Below, piece by piece: positions 48,401 to 56,843 of a stretch of DNA of 64,000 bases. Below the pieces are notes generated by a model. That model had not been told where the DNA came from and did not search any database. It saw only the letters and a program-made list of their open reading frames with translations. Within the stretch, counting starts at the first letter, position 1; each line of letters starts with the position of its first letter. This stretch comes from Dendrolimus kikuchii (lineage: Eukaryota > Arthropoda > Insecta > Lepidoptera > Lasiocampidae). The position numbers and the translations under genes are program-made. Location: contig CM034406.1 in the NCBI GenBank assembly GCA_019925095.2, positions 12,992,388 through 13,056,387 of the forward strand, given 5' to 3'.

Positions 48401-49678
48401 TTGTCACCACCAAATACATATAAGGCATCCTTATATGCCACTGCAGTGTGTTTACTTCTCCTACAAATAATAAATTAAACTGTAGATATAATGATTGTTA
48501 TAAAAAATAAATATATAATATCAGCCCACAAATGTCCCACTGCTGGGCTCGGGTCTCCCATTATAGGGGGAACGGACAGTATACCCGCCACACTTGTCTA
48601 AGGTGGCTTGGCAGGTTTGACACATTGGTTATCTCGACATGCAGGTTGCATCACTATGTTTTTCTTCACTGTTGTTAGCATGTGGTAATTGTAACAATAT
48701 GCACATTAAATCATAAAACTGACTAGGTGGTGCATGCATTACGGCCAGGATAGAACCCACGCCTTTTGACATTGGGACGCATGCGCTAGCCATTACGCTA
48801 CCACAACTTATTTATTTATGATTGTTACATTTTATAAAAAAAAATTACATTCTCCTATTACACTATTTTGGTAATGTCAGATTAGTTGTATATCTTTTGT
48901 TTATTTTTATCTATACTAATGTTATAAATGTGAAAGTTTGGATGGATATATGTTGGTCAATCCCACAAAAACTGCTGAACAGATATAGATGAAATTTGGC
49001 ATAGAGATAGATTATAGGGTGGAATAGCACATGGGCTACTTCTTATCCGAAAAAAATTTAGTGCCCTTCTTTTCCAAGAGGAAATCTATTTGAAGACAAA
49101 CTGCCGCATGGGAAGCATGGTGGGGCACATGGGATTTGCCTTGTTGGGGTGACACTAGCACTCCCGGAAGAATGCTATTGCTACACTGTCGTTGGGGATA
49201 CCCACTAAAATTCCTGGCTGATCCTTGTTGCATCCCATGTGGGCTCGCTCTCACATTCATCTCTAGCTCGAATGGAGAATAGCCGGCCTTTTCACATGCT
49301 GCCCCCTCCATTATAAGTTGAAGAGCTGGGCTCCTCCGACTACCTCCGGTCTCACCACAAAGTGGGGGTGCATGGGTCGGTTTGTGTTCCTCCTCTTCGG
49401 AAATGTGTGATAACATTAACACAAGCAAACCCACGGGAAGAACCTATGTTTTTATATTCTTGGGGTTAGGTATATTTTATACTTTTTTCTTGTCAAACTT
49501 CTTAATCTCTACACTTACTTACTTTGCCCCAACAAATTCATAGCACTCAGACATGCGTTTCCATTTGTAAACTGTTTCAAAAGGACCAAATTCCATTCTT
49601 AGGCTGATATCTAGCTCATTTGGATTCCGGAGTTGTTCTGTTATCATTTTAGCTATGTTCTGCATTTGGAGATATTCA
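27817..49678 (-). CDS. LZTR1: LZTR1, kelch and double BTB-BACK protein
   Basis: LZTR1 is a cullin-3 substrate adaptor that promotes ubiquitylation of RAS-family GTPases such as RIT1. Coding exons in transcript order: 49523-49678, 48289-48460, 47483-47619, 44628-44742, 44043-44206, 41743-41913, 40643-40784, 39123-39286, 37755-37975, 36159-36366, 34243-34403, 32638-32816, 30835-30961, 30109-30266, 27817-28023. All junctions are GT-AG and phases agree, giving about 826 residues (human 840). Exons 1-7 encode kelch repeats: [68 protein letters not shown] and [11 protein letters not shown]. Next come BTB1 ([11 protein letters not shown], split by a Ser/Thr-rich loop before LDYIYTDRI), BACK1, BTB2 ([25 protein letters not shown]) and BACK2. 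The first exon listed begins with one base of a split codon, so the true N-terminal exon is upstream. A donor at 49842-49847 is a weak candidate. Introns are rich in transposons. Confidence 0.95.
28180..28335 (-). mobile_element. tRNA-derived SINE
   Basis: Read on the minus strand, the element begins GGCGTCTGTGGTTTAGCAAG with an A-box-like TGGTTTAGCAAGC. It continues to a perfect-looking B box GGGTTCGATTCC and then the body. The spacing of about 45 bases fits a Pol III promoter of a tRNA-like head. It appears to sit inside an older family A relative. Confidence 0.65.
28961..29356 (+). mobile_element. RTE-like non-LTR element (family B), best-preserved 3' end
   Basis: An open frame (28967-29335) carries the tail that follows the reverse transcriptase in such elements: [43 protein letters not shown] and then ARELA before TGA. 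The L-R-W-F-G-H-V-x-R-M motif is the hallmark. The element ends in (ATGT)n, typical of RTE-group tails. It is 5' truncated. Copies with the same 3' end lie at 3.1, 17.2, 32.4, 35.2 and 45.2 kb. Confidence 0.75.
30449..30478. repeat. Perfect 11-bp hairpin in LZTR1 intron
   Basis: CCTACCGCACT at 30449-30459 and AGTGCGGTAGG at 30468-30478 form a perfect stem with an 8-base loop. It lies in the intron between the exons at 30109 and 30835. It may be the core of a small foldback element. Confidence 0.6.
31281..31444. mobile_element. MITE with CGAGCGAGC-rich termini
   Basis: The left end, CAAGCCGAGCGAGCAAAGCG, and the right end, CGCTTCGCTCGCTCGGCTTC, are near-perfect inverted repeats. Outer AGACTAAAG / TTGGTCT words continue the arms. 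GC-rich against an AT-rich intron; no coding capacity. Confidence 0.65.
32428..32575 (-). mobile_element. RTE-like family B fragment
   Basis: The reverse complement of the family B 3' end with its ACATACATACATAACTTCAC tail, about 60 bp before the BTB2 exon of LZTR1 ends. Only the last 150 bp or so of the element remain. Confidence 0.65.
33061..33545 (+). mobile_element. LTR retrotransposon remnant (Ty3/gypsy-like pol end plus LTR)
   Basis: A frame ending at 33346 reads [10 protein letters not shown] early and [12 protein letters not shown] just before its stop. This is the pattern at the C-terminus of gypsy-type integrases (HVDQ followed by R-x-P-x-R-F). Downstream are a (TA)n run (33379-33413), a GGGCGAGGGTGTAATGTATA start and a CAATAAATATATTTGCCAAC region that look like an LTR. 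The rest of pol, gag and the 5' LTR are absent. It sits in an LZTR1 intron. Confidence 0.55.
33700..34125 (+). repeat. Dispersed ACTGGGCCGATT / GACGAAGTCGCG repeat
   Basis: ACTACTGGGCCGATTTCTA, CGGGAATCACGCGGGAATTT and the terminal AGACGAAGTCGCGCGGGCAT form a degraded dispersed repeat of a type common in lepidopteran introns. Three partial CCCGCGGAAATT-like motifs suggest internal duplication. Class uncertain. Confidence 0.45.
34581..34896 (+). repeat. Family A repeat, near full length
   Basis: It spans the AACGGAGAAAGAATACAATT head, a CGTAAGAGGCGAC block, CCTTGAGTTGTGTTCCGG and the GCCGTCTGCCTGTCTG end with an A-rich tail. At about 315 bp it is one of the two most complete copies here (the other is at 42.0 kb). 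Confidence 0.7.
35029..35500 (+). repeat. Family H repeat interrupted by an RTE-like insertion
   Basis: The left part (GGCGAATTTTTTCAGTG, CCAAATCTGAAAACTAT, GGGCCGATTTTCAATG) and the right part (GTCAAACTCAGAGAAAGG) match 61505-61740 in the same order. Between them, 35190-35313 is a family B 3' end with its ATGTATGTATGT tail. The RTE-like copy therefore inserted into an older family H element. Confidence 0.55.
35772..35985 (-). repeat. Family A repeat, minus-strand copy
   Basis: It begins with the reversed tail TTTTTATTGCAGGAGTTCAG and runs through CACAACTCAAGGTTGTTATG to a CCGTTCCTGCATGG head. Part of the middle is missing. Confidence 0.65.
36367..37754. other. LZTR1 intron between BACK1 and BTB1 exons
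   Basis: AT-rich. AGCAGTGGGATGTTTGTGGGC near 37100 looks like a scrap of SINE family C. GCATATTGCATTGC / GCAATGCAATATGC words near 36855-36890 form a small inverted repeat. No exon was seen. Confidence 0.4.
38055..38275. mobile_element. MITE family D, copy 3 (internally deleted)
   Basis: Left end GACTACGTTCCACATGATGC and right end near GGAACGTGCCCAC. The GAGCGATGCGTGAGCGAAAA word is present but the segment around TGACGTCA is deleted, making it shorter than the copy at 42.3 kb. It lies in the LZTR1 intron upstream of the BTB1 exon at 37755. Confidence 0.7.
39505..40320 (+). mobile_element. RTE-like reverse transcriptase C-terminal remnant
   Basis: Frameshifted pieces of an RTE-group reverse transcriptase are visible: [12 protein letters not shown] near 39640, TVMTYGAKT near 39930, [16 protein letters not shown] near 39985, then [20 protein letters not shown] and [16 protein letters not shown] before a stop at 40323. 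At least two frame changes separate the pieces. It is a decayed copy in an LZTR1 intron and differs from family B. Confidence 0.7.
40395..40640 (-). mobile_element. Non-LTR tail fragment
   Basis: The minus strand near 40405-40440 reads [16 protein letters not shown]. This matches the conserved L-R-W-x-x-H-V-x-R-M motif after non-LTR reverse transcriptases. The rest toward 40640 resembles the reversed tail at 61870-62240. Old and 5' truncated. Confidence 0.55.
42021..42331 (+). repeat. Family A repeat, near full length
   Basis: Runs from GTGCAGGAACGGAGAAAGAA to a run of 11 A at 42321-42331. Its tail ends exactly where a family D MITE begins (42332). Confidence 0.7.
42332..42716. mobile_element. 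MITE family D, longest uninterrupted copy
   Basis: At 385 bp this is the longest uninterrupted copy. Left terminus GGCTACGTTCCAGAAGAGGC; right terminus near TAAAGGAACGGGTCCA. The interior has CCACCTCTTCACATGGG, then GTGAGTGCTGTGTGATCGAA, the unoccupied version of the word used as insertion site at 23.65 kb, and CACGACCATAACGAC. No transposase. Confidence 0.75.
42717..44036. other. LZTR1 intron segment with several repeat relics
   Basis: Contains a short (GA)n run near 42877-42890 and a GC-richer unrecognised block (43080-43380). At 43430-43660 is a dispersed repeat beginning GAACGCGCAAATCTCAGGAA and ending GGCGTGCGCAGAAGCTAGTT. A small foldback lies at 43734-43797. No exon recognised. Confidence 0.45.
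43734..43797. mobile_element. MITE family G, short copy
   Basis: ATCTTACTATTCATTCACTT and AATAAACAGTGAGTAAGAT are inverted around a short core. A related, longer pair lies at 63817-63926. Confidence 0.5.
44795..45105 (-). repeat. Family A repeat, minus-strand copy
   Basis: Reversed tail GTATTGCACGAGTTCAGCAG, then CACAACTCAAGGTTGTTATG, to a TCTATTCCTGCATGG head. About 310 bp, diverged from the plus-strand copies. Confidence 0.65.
45210..45478 (+). mobile_element. RTE-like family B, 3' end
   Basis: Encodes [39 protein letters not shown] and the following tail, as in the copy at 28961-29356. A small deletion near 45400 shifts the frame. It ends in a short ATGTATGT tail. Confidence 0.7.
45770..45860 (+). 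repeat. Dispersed repeat relic
   Basis: TTTCAGCCAAATCGGTCCAA, ACAGACAGACAAGAG and the trailing TTTATAATATTAAACAGGGA resemble a common dispersed repeat. Similar blocks occur at 46870-46970 and 48915-49020. Confidence 0.4.
45990..46668. mobile_element. MITE with TTCGG-rich termini
   Basis: The left end TAGGGATGGGCGAAATTAG and right end CATTCGGCCCAACTCTA are inverted. Both subterminal zones are packed with ATTCGGCCGAA-type palindromes. The 400-bp core is AT-rich and non-coding. Confidence 0.6.
47170..47410 (+). mobile_element. Non-LTR retrotransposon C-terminal relic
   Basis: Broken frames read [37 protein letters not shown] and [16 protein letters not shown]. This is the pattern of a post-reverse-transcriptase tail (G-H-x-x-R, W-E-D, W). 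It has stop codons and lies in an LZTR1 intron. Confidence 0.5.
48535..48810 (-). mobile_element. SINE family C, better copy
   Basis: Read on the minus strand it starts TTGTGGTAGCGTAATGGCTA with a good A box and a B-box-like GGGTTCTATCC. The body then runs to CCAGCAGTGGGACATTTGTG. The same element, more decayed, is at 1785-2060. Confidence 0.65.
49036..49434 (-). other. Unrecognised 132-residue open frame in a repeat-like patch
   Basis: A GC-richer block in an LZTR1 intron has an open frame of 132 residues with several Cys and His (for example [11 protein letters not shown] and [12 protein letters not shown]). I recognise no family. The flanks look like dispersed-repeat sequence (a TATACTAATGTTATAAATG start near 48932), so it is more likely part of a transposable element than a host gene. 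Confidence 0.3.
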
Positions 49679-51150
49679 CTGAAAATGATTAGAACAAAGA
49701 AAACCTAAGCTTATTTTGATAACAGGAATGAACTTAGAACACTTCATTTTAGAAAATGTCAGTTTCTGTGATACACATAAAAAAATAAGTGGAGAGTCCT
49801 AATATGTAATAAGAATTAAGATATAGACTGCAACATATGCTACTTACCTTTTTTCTGTATTCGTAATACTGACAGAATTGTTGTATAATAATGTTCTATA
49901 TTATTGTATTACAGTTTTTAGTGGCACTGGAAATTAATAATAACATTTAAATTTCAGTGTTCATATTAATTTTTTTATTACTGTACAATAAAAAAAATGT
50001 AAATGTAATTTTTTTTTATATCAAACTGAAAATATATATTTTCAGTTTGATATAAAAAAATTATACACATGAATTTATTATAACTTTTTTAATTAGAATT
50101 ATTTATTTAATGCTTTTTATGGTTTTGATTTAAATTTCAATTACATTGAGCCCTTATCTTTTAAACTTAACACTCTTAGTAATAACATTTTTTATAATTT
50201 ATATACTTCTTAATAAGGAACTCAGGTCTATTAGTAAATGTAAAATATTGATACTAGTATTAAAATTCATTGCAATAGTATTTGCCTTGTCTCATGTATT
50301 ATTTATATTCAGGTTAATTTTTAAAAATATAAGCTGTTCGAATTTCTCTTGAAATTATACTTTAATCACCATCACAATTACATTATAGAAGTAAATTGAT
50401 AACAAAGGGAATTATTACACTAATTATTCATCAGACGAAGTATGAATTTTAAATAATCGACAAGAAGTCAAGAAATGAACCAGTTCCTCCAGTTCATTCT
50501 ATAACTGTTACTCGACCTGGTATGCAGCTTCAGCATAAATAGGAAGAAAACTCAAAATAAACTGTTCGGAAATAGGTCGCCGGAAAACAAGAATTGATGC
50601 CATTGACTTATCATATTATACTAAATAACCTGGAAAAGAAGATGCTTCAATGAATTTCAAGAATTACAATAACTAAACAGTGATGCTGTACTCTTACACA
50701 ATCATATTTTAAACAATTGCTCAAATTCTGAAATCGTTGTACATATTACTACATATTTCAAAGTTTTACAAAGAATGTAAAACAAACATTATCAAAGTTG
50801 TAACTCTGACAGTGTCAACTTTAACTTGACATTTATCAGAGTATGATTGATCAATAAACTATAAATAGTACTGTCTGTGTGTGTGGAACATAAATAAATA
50901 ATGAAACATGTCTGTGATATCCGTGAATCAGTCCTCTATCGCAGATCAGAAGTGCGATTGTAAGCTGATGTTAGCTAAGTCCACAGAAGTCTGATTTTTT
51001 CGTAATTTATATATTTAAATTTTTAGTAAGAAAATTAAAATGTGTTGGTTATGGACGGTAGTCTCTCGATCTGGCATAAATGTCATGAAACGGATACTTT
51101 TTTCTTTTTTACTAGCAACATTTCTAACTAGTCTGTGATTCTGCCATATG
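49679..51150. other. Region upstream of the first identified LZTR1 exon
   Basis: It should hold the LZTR1 5' end, but I could not place the first coding exon. A minus-strand donor-like GTAAGT at 49842-49847 could end an upstream exon with the right phase, yet a stop lies in frame about 16 codons before it. An AT-rich palindrome sits at 50009-50066. A 28-codon plus-strand frame starts near 50909 (MSVISVNQSS); its nature is unknown. Confidence 0.35.
50009..50066. repeat. AT-rich perfect palindrome
   Basis: TATATCAAACTGAAAATATA meets TATATTTTCAGTTTGATATA head to head with no loop, extended by T and A runs. The stem exceeds 25 bp. It may be a foldback element or an extrusion-prone site. Confidence 0.65.
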
Positions 51151-53159
51151 ACATATGATGTAGGAGTTTTTGGCGGGAACTGACAGTAGACGCAGTGCTG
51201 TACAGTTTTATTTTCTAAAAATGTGTAAAATTACTCTAAAATGAACAATAGTTGTAGGATATTGATAGTTTTTGAATAGTAATTATGTGTTTTTGCGAGA
51301 AATGTGAACTATATAGCCAAATGTGGCCTTTTGAGTTGTCACAAGAACTCCGATGAATGGCACTAGCTGATTACCTATAGTTCAGCTGTGCTACACATAG
51401 GCTTAAGAAAATGAAGAAATTATATTGTAAACTAAGATCTGGCTTAAAGGCCTAGCTGCCAAGCCATAAACCTAAATAAATAAAATAACATATGATGTAG
51501 GAGTTTTTGTCGGGACCTGAAAGGAAACGTAGTGCTGTGCAGTTTTATTTTCTAAAATGTGTAAAATTACTCTAAAATGAGCAGTAGTTGTAGGATATTG
51601 ATAGTTTTTGAGTACTAGATATGTGTTTTGTGAGAAATGTGAACTGTATAGTTAAATGTAGCCTTTCGAGTTGCCACAAGAACTCTGTTGAATGGCGTCA
51701 GTTGTTTACCTACAGTTCAGCTGAGCCATACATAGGCTTAGGAAAATGAAGTAACTTTATTGAAATCTAAGATCTGGCATAAAGGCCTGCTAAGCCATAA
51801 ACCTAAGCTGCCAAGCCATAAACCTAAACAAAAAATCGAAATGTTATCTGGGACACATAGTAGAAGAGAAACTTCAGCGGACAAGTGGAAAAACGAGTCG
51901 CAACGGACAAGTGGATAAAAAACTTCGTTTAAAAAAGCCGACTTCAAAAACTAAAAAGTATAAAATAACTTATTTCTAAAGCTATTATTAATAATATATT
52001 TTATCTACAACATCTTGAAGTCGGTGCAAAGTAAAACATAAAAATTACTATATTTTGAAAATGATTAAGCACCGAATTTAAGATGTTTTAGATAATAATA
52101 TATATTAATAATAATAGCTTTAGAAATAACTTATTTTATACTTTAAATTTTTTTAGTTTTTGAAGTCAATTTTTTAAACGAAGTTTTTTTATTCTTTTGT
52201 TACTTTTTAGTGTCTAGCTATGTGTGGGTAGACCTACGGAAGGTGCCGCGCTCCTTAAAAAATATTGGTCCCAAGAAACGGCAACAAAAAAAATTTTCGT
52301 GAAATGAAAACTACTGGGCCAAACTACGTTAAATTTTTAGGAGACCAAATGGCAACTATTCCGCATCAAACTAAACAAGAATCACGTAAATCGGATCATA
52401 AATCTCAGCGTAATCGGTGTACATGTGGAACGAAATGGAAATTTTTTCATAAAACATGTTCATAAAATGAAAACTGCGGAGCCAAACTATGTCAAATTTT
52501 TAGGGAACCAAATGGCAGCTATTCCGCGTTGAACAAAAAAAGAATCACGTAAATCGGATCATAAATCACTGAGTAATCGGTGAACATATATATAAAAAAA
52601 AAGATCCCGGTGAATTGAGAACCTCCTCCTTTTTTTGAAGTCGGTTAAAAAACGAATGGCAACAGCTAAGTGGAAAAATGAATCGCAACGGACAGTGGAA
52701 ATACGAATGGCAACGGACAAGTGGCAAAACGAATCGTAACAAAATTTTAATTTGAAGTTTTACGATAAAATATCTTTGACATTATCGCAGGTGACCGCAG
52801 TTTAGATAAATTTGCGAAAGTGGCGCCCCTATTATTTTCTTTTTTGCTCAATAATTTTGGCTTGGCAACTAGGCCTTTAAGCCAGCCTATCATTTTCTTT
52901 TTACTTATTTAGGTTTATGGCTTGGCAGCAAGGCCTTTAAGCCAGATCTTAGTTTACACTATAGTTTCTTCATTTTCTTAAGCCTATGTGTAGCACAGCT
53001 GAACTATAGGTAATCAGCTAGTGCCATTCATCGGAGTTCTTGTGACAACTCAAAAGGCCACATTTGACCATACAGTTTATATTTCTCACAAAATACATAA
53101 TTACTACTCAAAAACTATCAATATCTTACAACTATTCTTCATTTTAGAGTAATTTTACA
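51151..53159. mobile_element. Foldback-like composite element
   Basis: Two direct copies of a unit of about 335 bp (51151-51486 and 51488-51832) start with ACATATGATGTAGGAGTTTT and end with AGCCATAAACCTAAA. An inverted third copy occupies 52911-53159. Between the arms is a minisatellite with the word CGGACAAGTGG, on both sides (51873-51920 and 52660-52740) of a nested MITE. Long inverted arms around tandem repeats resemble foldback transposons. The outer 60 bp or so of the right arm are missing, replaced by an R1-like fragment. Confidence 0.6.
51926..52652. mobile_element. MITE nested in the foldback-like element
   Basis: Ends are CGTTTAAAAAAGCCGACTTC and GAAGTCGGTTAAAAAACG. The left 110 bp are repeated inverted at 52067-52180. 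From 52265 a 170-bp unit (TACTGGGCCAAACTACGTTA, AATCACGTAAATCGGATCAT) is present twice. It ends with a CTCCTCCTTTTTTTGAAGTC phrase. No coding capacity. Confidence 0.65.
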
Positions 53160-55063
53160 GGTCGTCAGGGAGGAGGGGGTTTTTAGTGGGTATTGGGGTT
53201 GCTCACCCGTGCAGCAACGCTCGGAGTCTTCCACACTATTCTGTGACGTCGATCGCGGACGGAGCGCTGCCAAGAGCATACTATTGCTGCAGTGTTATCG
53301 CCCCCGACCGACGCGTGTCGTTCCCCTAGCAACGACCCAGTTTGTGCGTAAATCGGTTAAGCATTTTCCCTCGCCTCAAAACAAAAAAAAAAAGCGCTAT
53401 GTGATCCAATTCCCGGACGGCATCCGTGCGAAGCAGTCGCAAATGCCCGTGCTCACTATTCTGTGACGTCGATCGCGGACGGAGCGCTGCCAAGAGCATA
53501 CTATTGCTGCAGTGTTATCGCCCCCGACCGACGCGTGTCGTTCCCCTAGCAACGACCCAGTTTGTGCGTAAATCGGTTAAGCATTTTCCCTCGCCTCAAA
53601 ACAAAAAAAAAAAAAAAAAGCGTTATGTGATCCACGACCGGCCTATGGCGGCTACACGGTGGATGCAATCGGGCCACACCTGACGGAATGGGTCAACCGC
53701 ACCAGCGGCACCCTGACTTTCACGACGACACAGATACTTATCGGACACGGATGTTTCGATAAGTATCTGTGTTGCATTGTGGGCTGCTTGCTTTCCCCGG
53801 ACTGCCGCCAGTGCGGCGCGCCCGACACGGCGTTACACACGCTTGTCGAGTGCGCCGCATGGGCGCCGCAGCGTTTCGAACTTGAGACGCACGTAGGTCC
53901 AGTCGACTCGCTCTGCGACTTGGTCAAAGCCATGCTGCAGAGCAGCGACAATTGGGGGGCTGCGGTTACTTTTTGCGAGACAGTAATGTCACTCAAGGAG
54001 GCCGCAGAACGAGACAGGGAGAGAAGTCCTGCAGCGCGTGCCAATGCGTCTTCTCGAGGTCGCCGGCCTTCAGCTGGCACCCGGAGAGGCAGGTACGCGC
54101 ATTACTTCCCTCCCTGAGTTAGGTTCCGTTTACCGCGGGGGGCCTTTAGCTTGCTAGGAAGAGCAAAGGACCTTCTACCCCCGCACAACGATGTGGGGTG
54201 TGTTCTCCCAGGGCACACTCCAGGCACTTTATTGCGCTGGATCGGCTGGGTTCTAAATCTCAGCCTTTCCAACACATTCAAAGCGCAGGGTCGTCAGGGA
54301 GGTGGGGGTTTTTAGTGGGTATTGGGGTTGCTCGCCCGTGCAGCAACGCTCGGAGTCTTCCACACTATTCTGTGACGTGGATCGCGGACGGAGCGCTGCC
54401 AAGAGCATACTATTGCTGCAGTGTTATCGCCCCCGACCGACGCGTGTCGTTCCCCTAGCAACGACCCAGTTTGTGCGTAAATCGGTTAAGCATTTTCCCT
54501 CGCCTCAAAACCAAAAAAAAAAAAGCGCTGTGTGATCCACGCTAGTCGAGTGCGCCGCATGGGCACCGCAGCGTTTCGAACTTGAGACGCACGTAGGGTA
54601 GGTCCGGTCGATTCGCTCTGCGACCTTGTCAAGGCCATGCTGCAGAGCGGCAACAATTGGGGGGCTGCGGTTACTTTTTGTGAGACAGTAATGTCACTCA
54701 AGGAGGCCGCAGAACGCGATAGGGAGAGAAGTCCTGCAGCGCGTGCTAATGCGTCTTCTCGAAGTCGCCGGCCTTCAGCTGGCACCCGGAGAGGCAGGTA
54801 CGCGCATTACTTCCCTCCCTGAGTTAGGTTCCGTTTACCGCGGGGGGCCTTTAGCTTGCTAGGAGAGCAAAGGACCTTCTACCCCCGCACAACGAAGTGG
54901 GGTGTGTTCTCCCAGGGCACACTCCAGGCACTTTATTGCGCTGGATCGGCTGGGCGTAACTATGTTCTAAATCTCAGCCTTTCCAACACAAACAAAAGCG
55001 CAGGGTCGACAGGGAGGAGGGGGTTTTTAGTGGGTATTGGGGTTGCTCGCTCGTGCAGCAACG
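53160..55063 (+). mobile_element. Head-to-tail array of R1-clade non-LTR 3' ends
   Basis: Four 5'-truncated units follow one another in the same direction: 53160-53393, 53394-53619, 53620-54524 and 54525-55063. The first three end in an A run, after which GCGYTRTGTGATCC appears and the next unit begins. All share a 3' region with CAGGGAGGNGGGGGTTTTTA, GTGCAGCAACGCTCGGAGTC and ACCGACGCGTGTCGTTCCCC. Near-identity of the units suggests recent activity. The fourth lacks its tail and runs directly into the right half of a family D MITE. Confidence 0.8.
53659..54117 (+). pseudogene. C-terminal part of R1-clade ORF2
   Basis: This 152-residue frame covers the end of the R1-clade polyprotein: LTFTTTQILIGHGCFDKYL, then a CCHC knuckle (C-R-Q-C, H at +8, C at +13 in CRQCGAPDTALHTLVEC). 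GAAVTFCETVMSLKEAAERD, a basic tail and a TGA follow. The endonuclease and most of the reverse transcriptase are missing, so it is a dead 5'-truncated copy. A shorter second copy of the same tail lies at 54540-54822. The identification rests on the GHGCF and CCHC arrangement of R1-type elements. Confidence 0.8.
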
Positions 55064-55190
55064 CAAATGAAAATTATGACGTCATTACAGAAGTTTTCGC
55101 CACGACCATAACGATCGTGGTCGCCATGTGGAACGGCTCACGGAGTATTTTGGGCGTTGTGAGCTACTGGAGGCATGCGTCCATTATGTC
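55064..55190. mobile_element. MITE family D, right half (copy 5)
   Basis: GAAAATTATGACGTCATTAC, CACGACCATAACGATCG and a right terminus near GGAGGCATGCGTCCA identify the right half of family D. The left half is replaced by the R1-like array. TGACGTCA is intact at 55077-55084. The THAP gene starts about 430 bp downstream. Confidence 0.7.
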
Positions 55191-55465
55191 AATGTCATTC
55201 ATTCTAATTAATCTATCGACTATTGTTCATTTGTTCGTTCAATTCTTTATCTGAACCATGGACCTCTATAATAGGGACGCGACATATTGTTCTATACGTA
55301 CAATTGCTTATACAAATAGCATCCATTTTGAAGGCACACACATAAACATATATCTATCTCGTTCTTACTCAGCACTGTAACTCGCAGGAAAACAACATAA
55401 CAGTATTTCAGTGCGTACATAAAGTGGAACATGAATATACGTAAATACCTAATGAGGCCGAAAAT

Positions 55466-55476
55466 CCGCCATGTTT
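55466..55476 (-). promoter_or_regulatory. YY1/Pho-like motif upstream of the THAP gene
   Basis: CCGCCATGTTT reads AAACATGGCGG on the minus strand, matching the YY1/Pho core. It is about 150 bp before the THAP ATG. The same 11-mer lies upstream of RANBP1 (57847-57857). A copy also persists in the inverted duplicate near 24913-24925. Confidence 0.5.
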
Positions 55477-55624
55477 AGCGCACCAAATGTCATTATCAGT
55501 CAGTGCAGCCGGTACTTGTCTTGTCAAAAAGTCGTGGTATAAATAAAAATAACTAATTATCTTTCAATATTTTGCTTGTGATTTAAAATAATTGAAGCCA
55601 AATATATATAATTACGTCGCAGAT

Positions 55625-56843
55625 ATGCCCGTGTGCAGTGTAATAGGGTGCGGCATAAGAAAAACACCAAATCAGGCATCTTTAACCATACACAGGTACG
55701 CTGTAAATAACATTAAAAATATTGCTTATTGTTAATGTTGCCGGGAAAATAAAGGAAGTTTTTCATTATAATTAGCAAGGTTCTTATGTGCAGTTATAGG
55801 TCATGAATGGATTTAACTTATTTAACTATATTTTTACGCTTAAATAATGTTAATTTATTAGCTGGGGTTGTACATTATTTATCGACTTTGATATCGATAT
55901 AATATGATTGCTTATATAAAATTTCTTATTTTATCATGCTATCCCGCTTAAAACATACAAAAATAATAATTAAAACATATTTTATAGGATCCCAAGAAAT
56001 GAGCGTATAAAGAAAAAGTGGCTGGAAGCCATTGGAATGGAAAATATAAAGCCAAATGCAAAATGTATTTATATTTGCTCGCTACATTTTGATGATAAAT
56101 GTTTCAACAAAACTCTGGATGTGACTCGACTACGAGATGATGCCGTGCCCTTCAAATTTGTAAGAGTAAGTTAATACTGTATATACTTTTATAGTTAGTA
56201 TTGATATACTTTTTTTTATTATATGCATGTTTTAATACATACATATTATTTTACAACAAAAAGTGCTATAAAAGGATCAAAATTAATATACAAGTTTTGT
56301 ATGGTGCGACGATGATCAGCAGGATAGTCGTTGGACTGTCGGCTTATTATATAATTCCTGCTCCGTCTTCGCAATCGAAGGCCTTAATATGTCTTCTCGT
56401 GTCTCTCACCCTCATGGAGACTGCTCGTATAATTGAAATTTGTACTTTTTACTTTTAGCCTTTGATATACTTGTTGCTGCTACATTATTACTGATACGCT
56501 AGTTACGACTAGTTGTAGTCTATGTCATTCTCATTCTATATAACTATTTTAGAAAAACTTATGGGTTTTGTGGCTGTGATTCCATCCAAGAAATGTATTT
56601 GCCCAATTTGAATGATAATGTCATAATTTAAGCAAATTTTATGAAAAAAATGCTGTGGACACAATTATTCTAAACTAATATTTCAATATTTTGCAGCGAC
56701 ATGCAAGCCAACATAAAACTGGCATATTAAGAGAAAACCAGTTGGAAACAATTCCTGTTTTGTCCGGTCCTGACACCTCTACCTTGGTAAATGCTGCACA
56801 TTTAAGGACTCTGCTGTTCCTTAGCTTCAAGAGAAGATGTTAG
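55625..56843 (+). CDS. THAP-domain zinc-finger protein, short
   Basis: THAP domains are C2CH zinc fingers that bind DNA; host THAP proteins are transcription or cell-cycle regulators, and P-element transposases also carry one. Exons: 55625-55695, 55988-56159 (or to 56165) and 56697-56843, with GT-AG borders and matching phases, giving about 129-131 residues. The domain fills the first 80 residues: MPVCSVIGCG with Cys4 and Cys9, IPRNERIKKKWLEAIG with the conserved Trp, ICSLHF with the CxxH pair, and AVPFKF at the end. The last exon adds a tail without a recognised domain; an AATAAA follows at 56990. A second copy of exons 1-2 lies inverted at 24224-24764. No transposase domain is visible. The alternative donor and the exon 3 splice choice are uncertain. 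Confidence 0.8.

Noticed and set aside
49842..49900. LZTR1 first coding exon ending at a minus-strand donor at 49847
   Set aside because: Phase fits, but there is no ATG before an in-frame stop about 16 codons upstream; left as a weak candidate only.
50909..50999. 28-codon plus-strand frame starting MSVISVNQSS
   Set aside because: Too short, no recognised family and no convincing downstream exon; mentioned only in the region entry.
53209..53683. Repeated 85-residue frames in the R1-like array
   Set aside because: They lie in the 3' untranslated region of the R1-like units and run through the A tails; frames continue only because the units are near-identical.
55625..56843. THAP gene as a P-element transposase
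   Set aside because: No transposase domain, no terminal inverted repeats at its borders, and the protein ends about 50 residues after the THAP domain.
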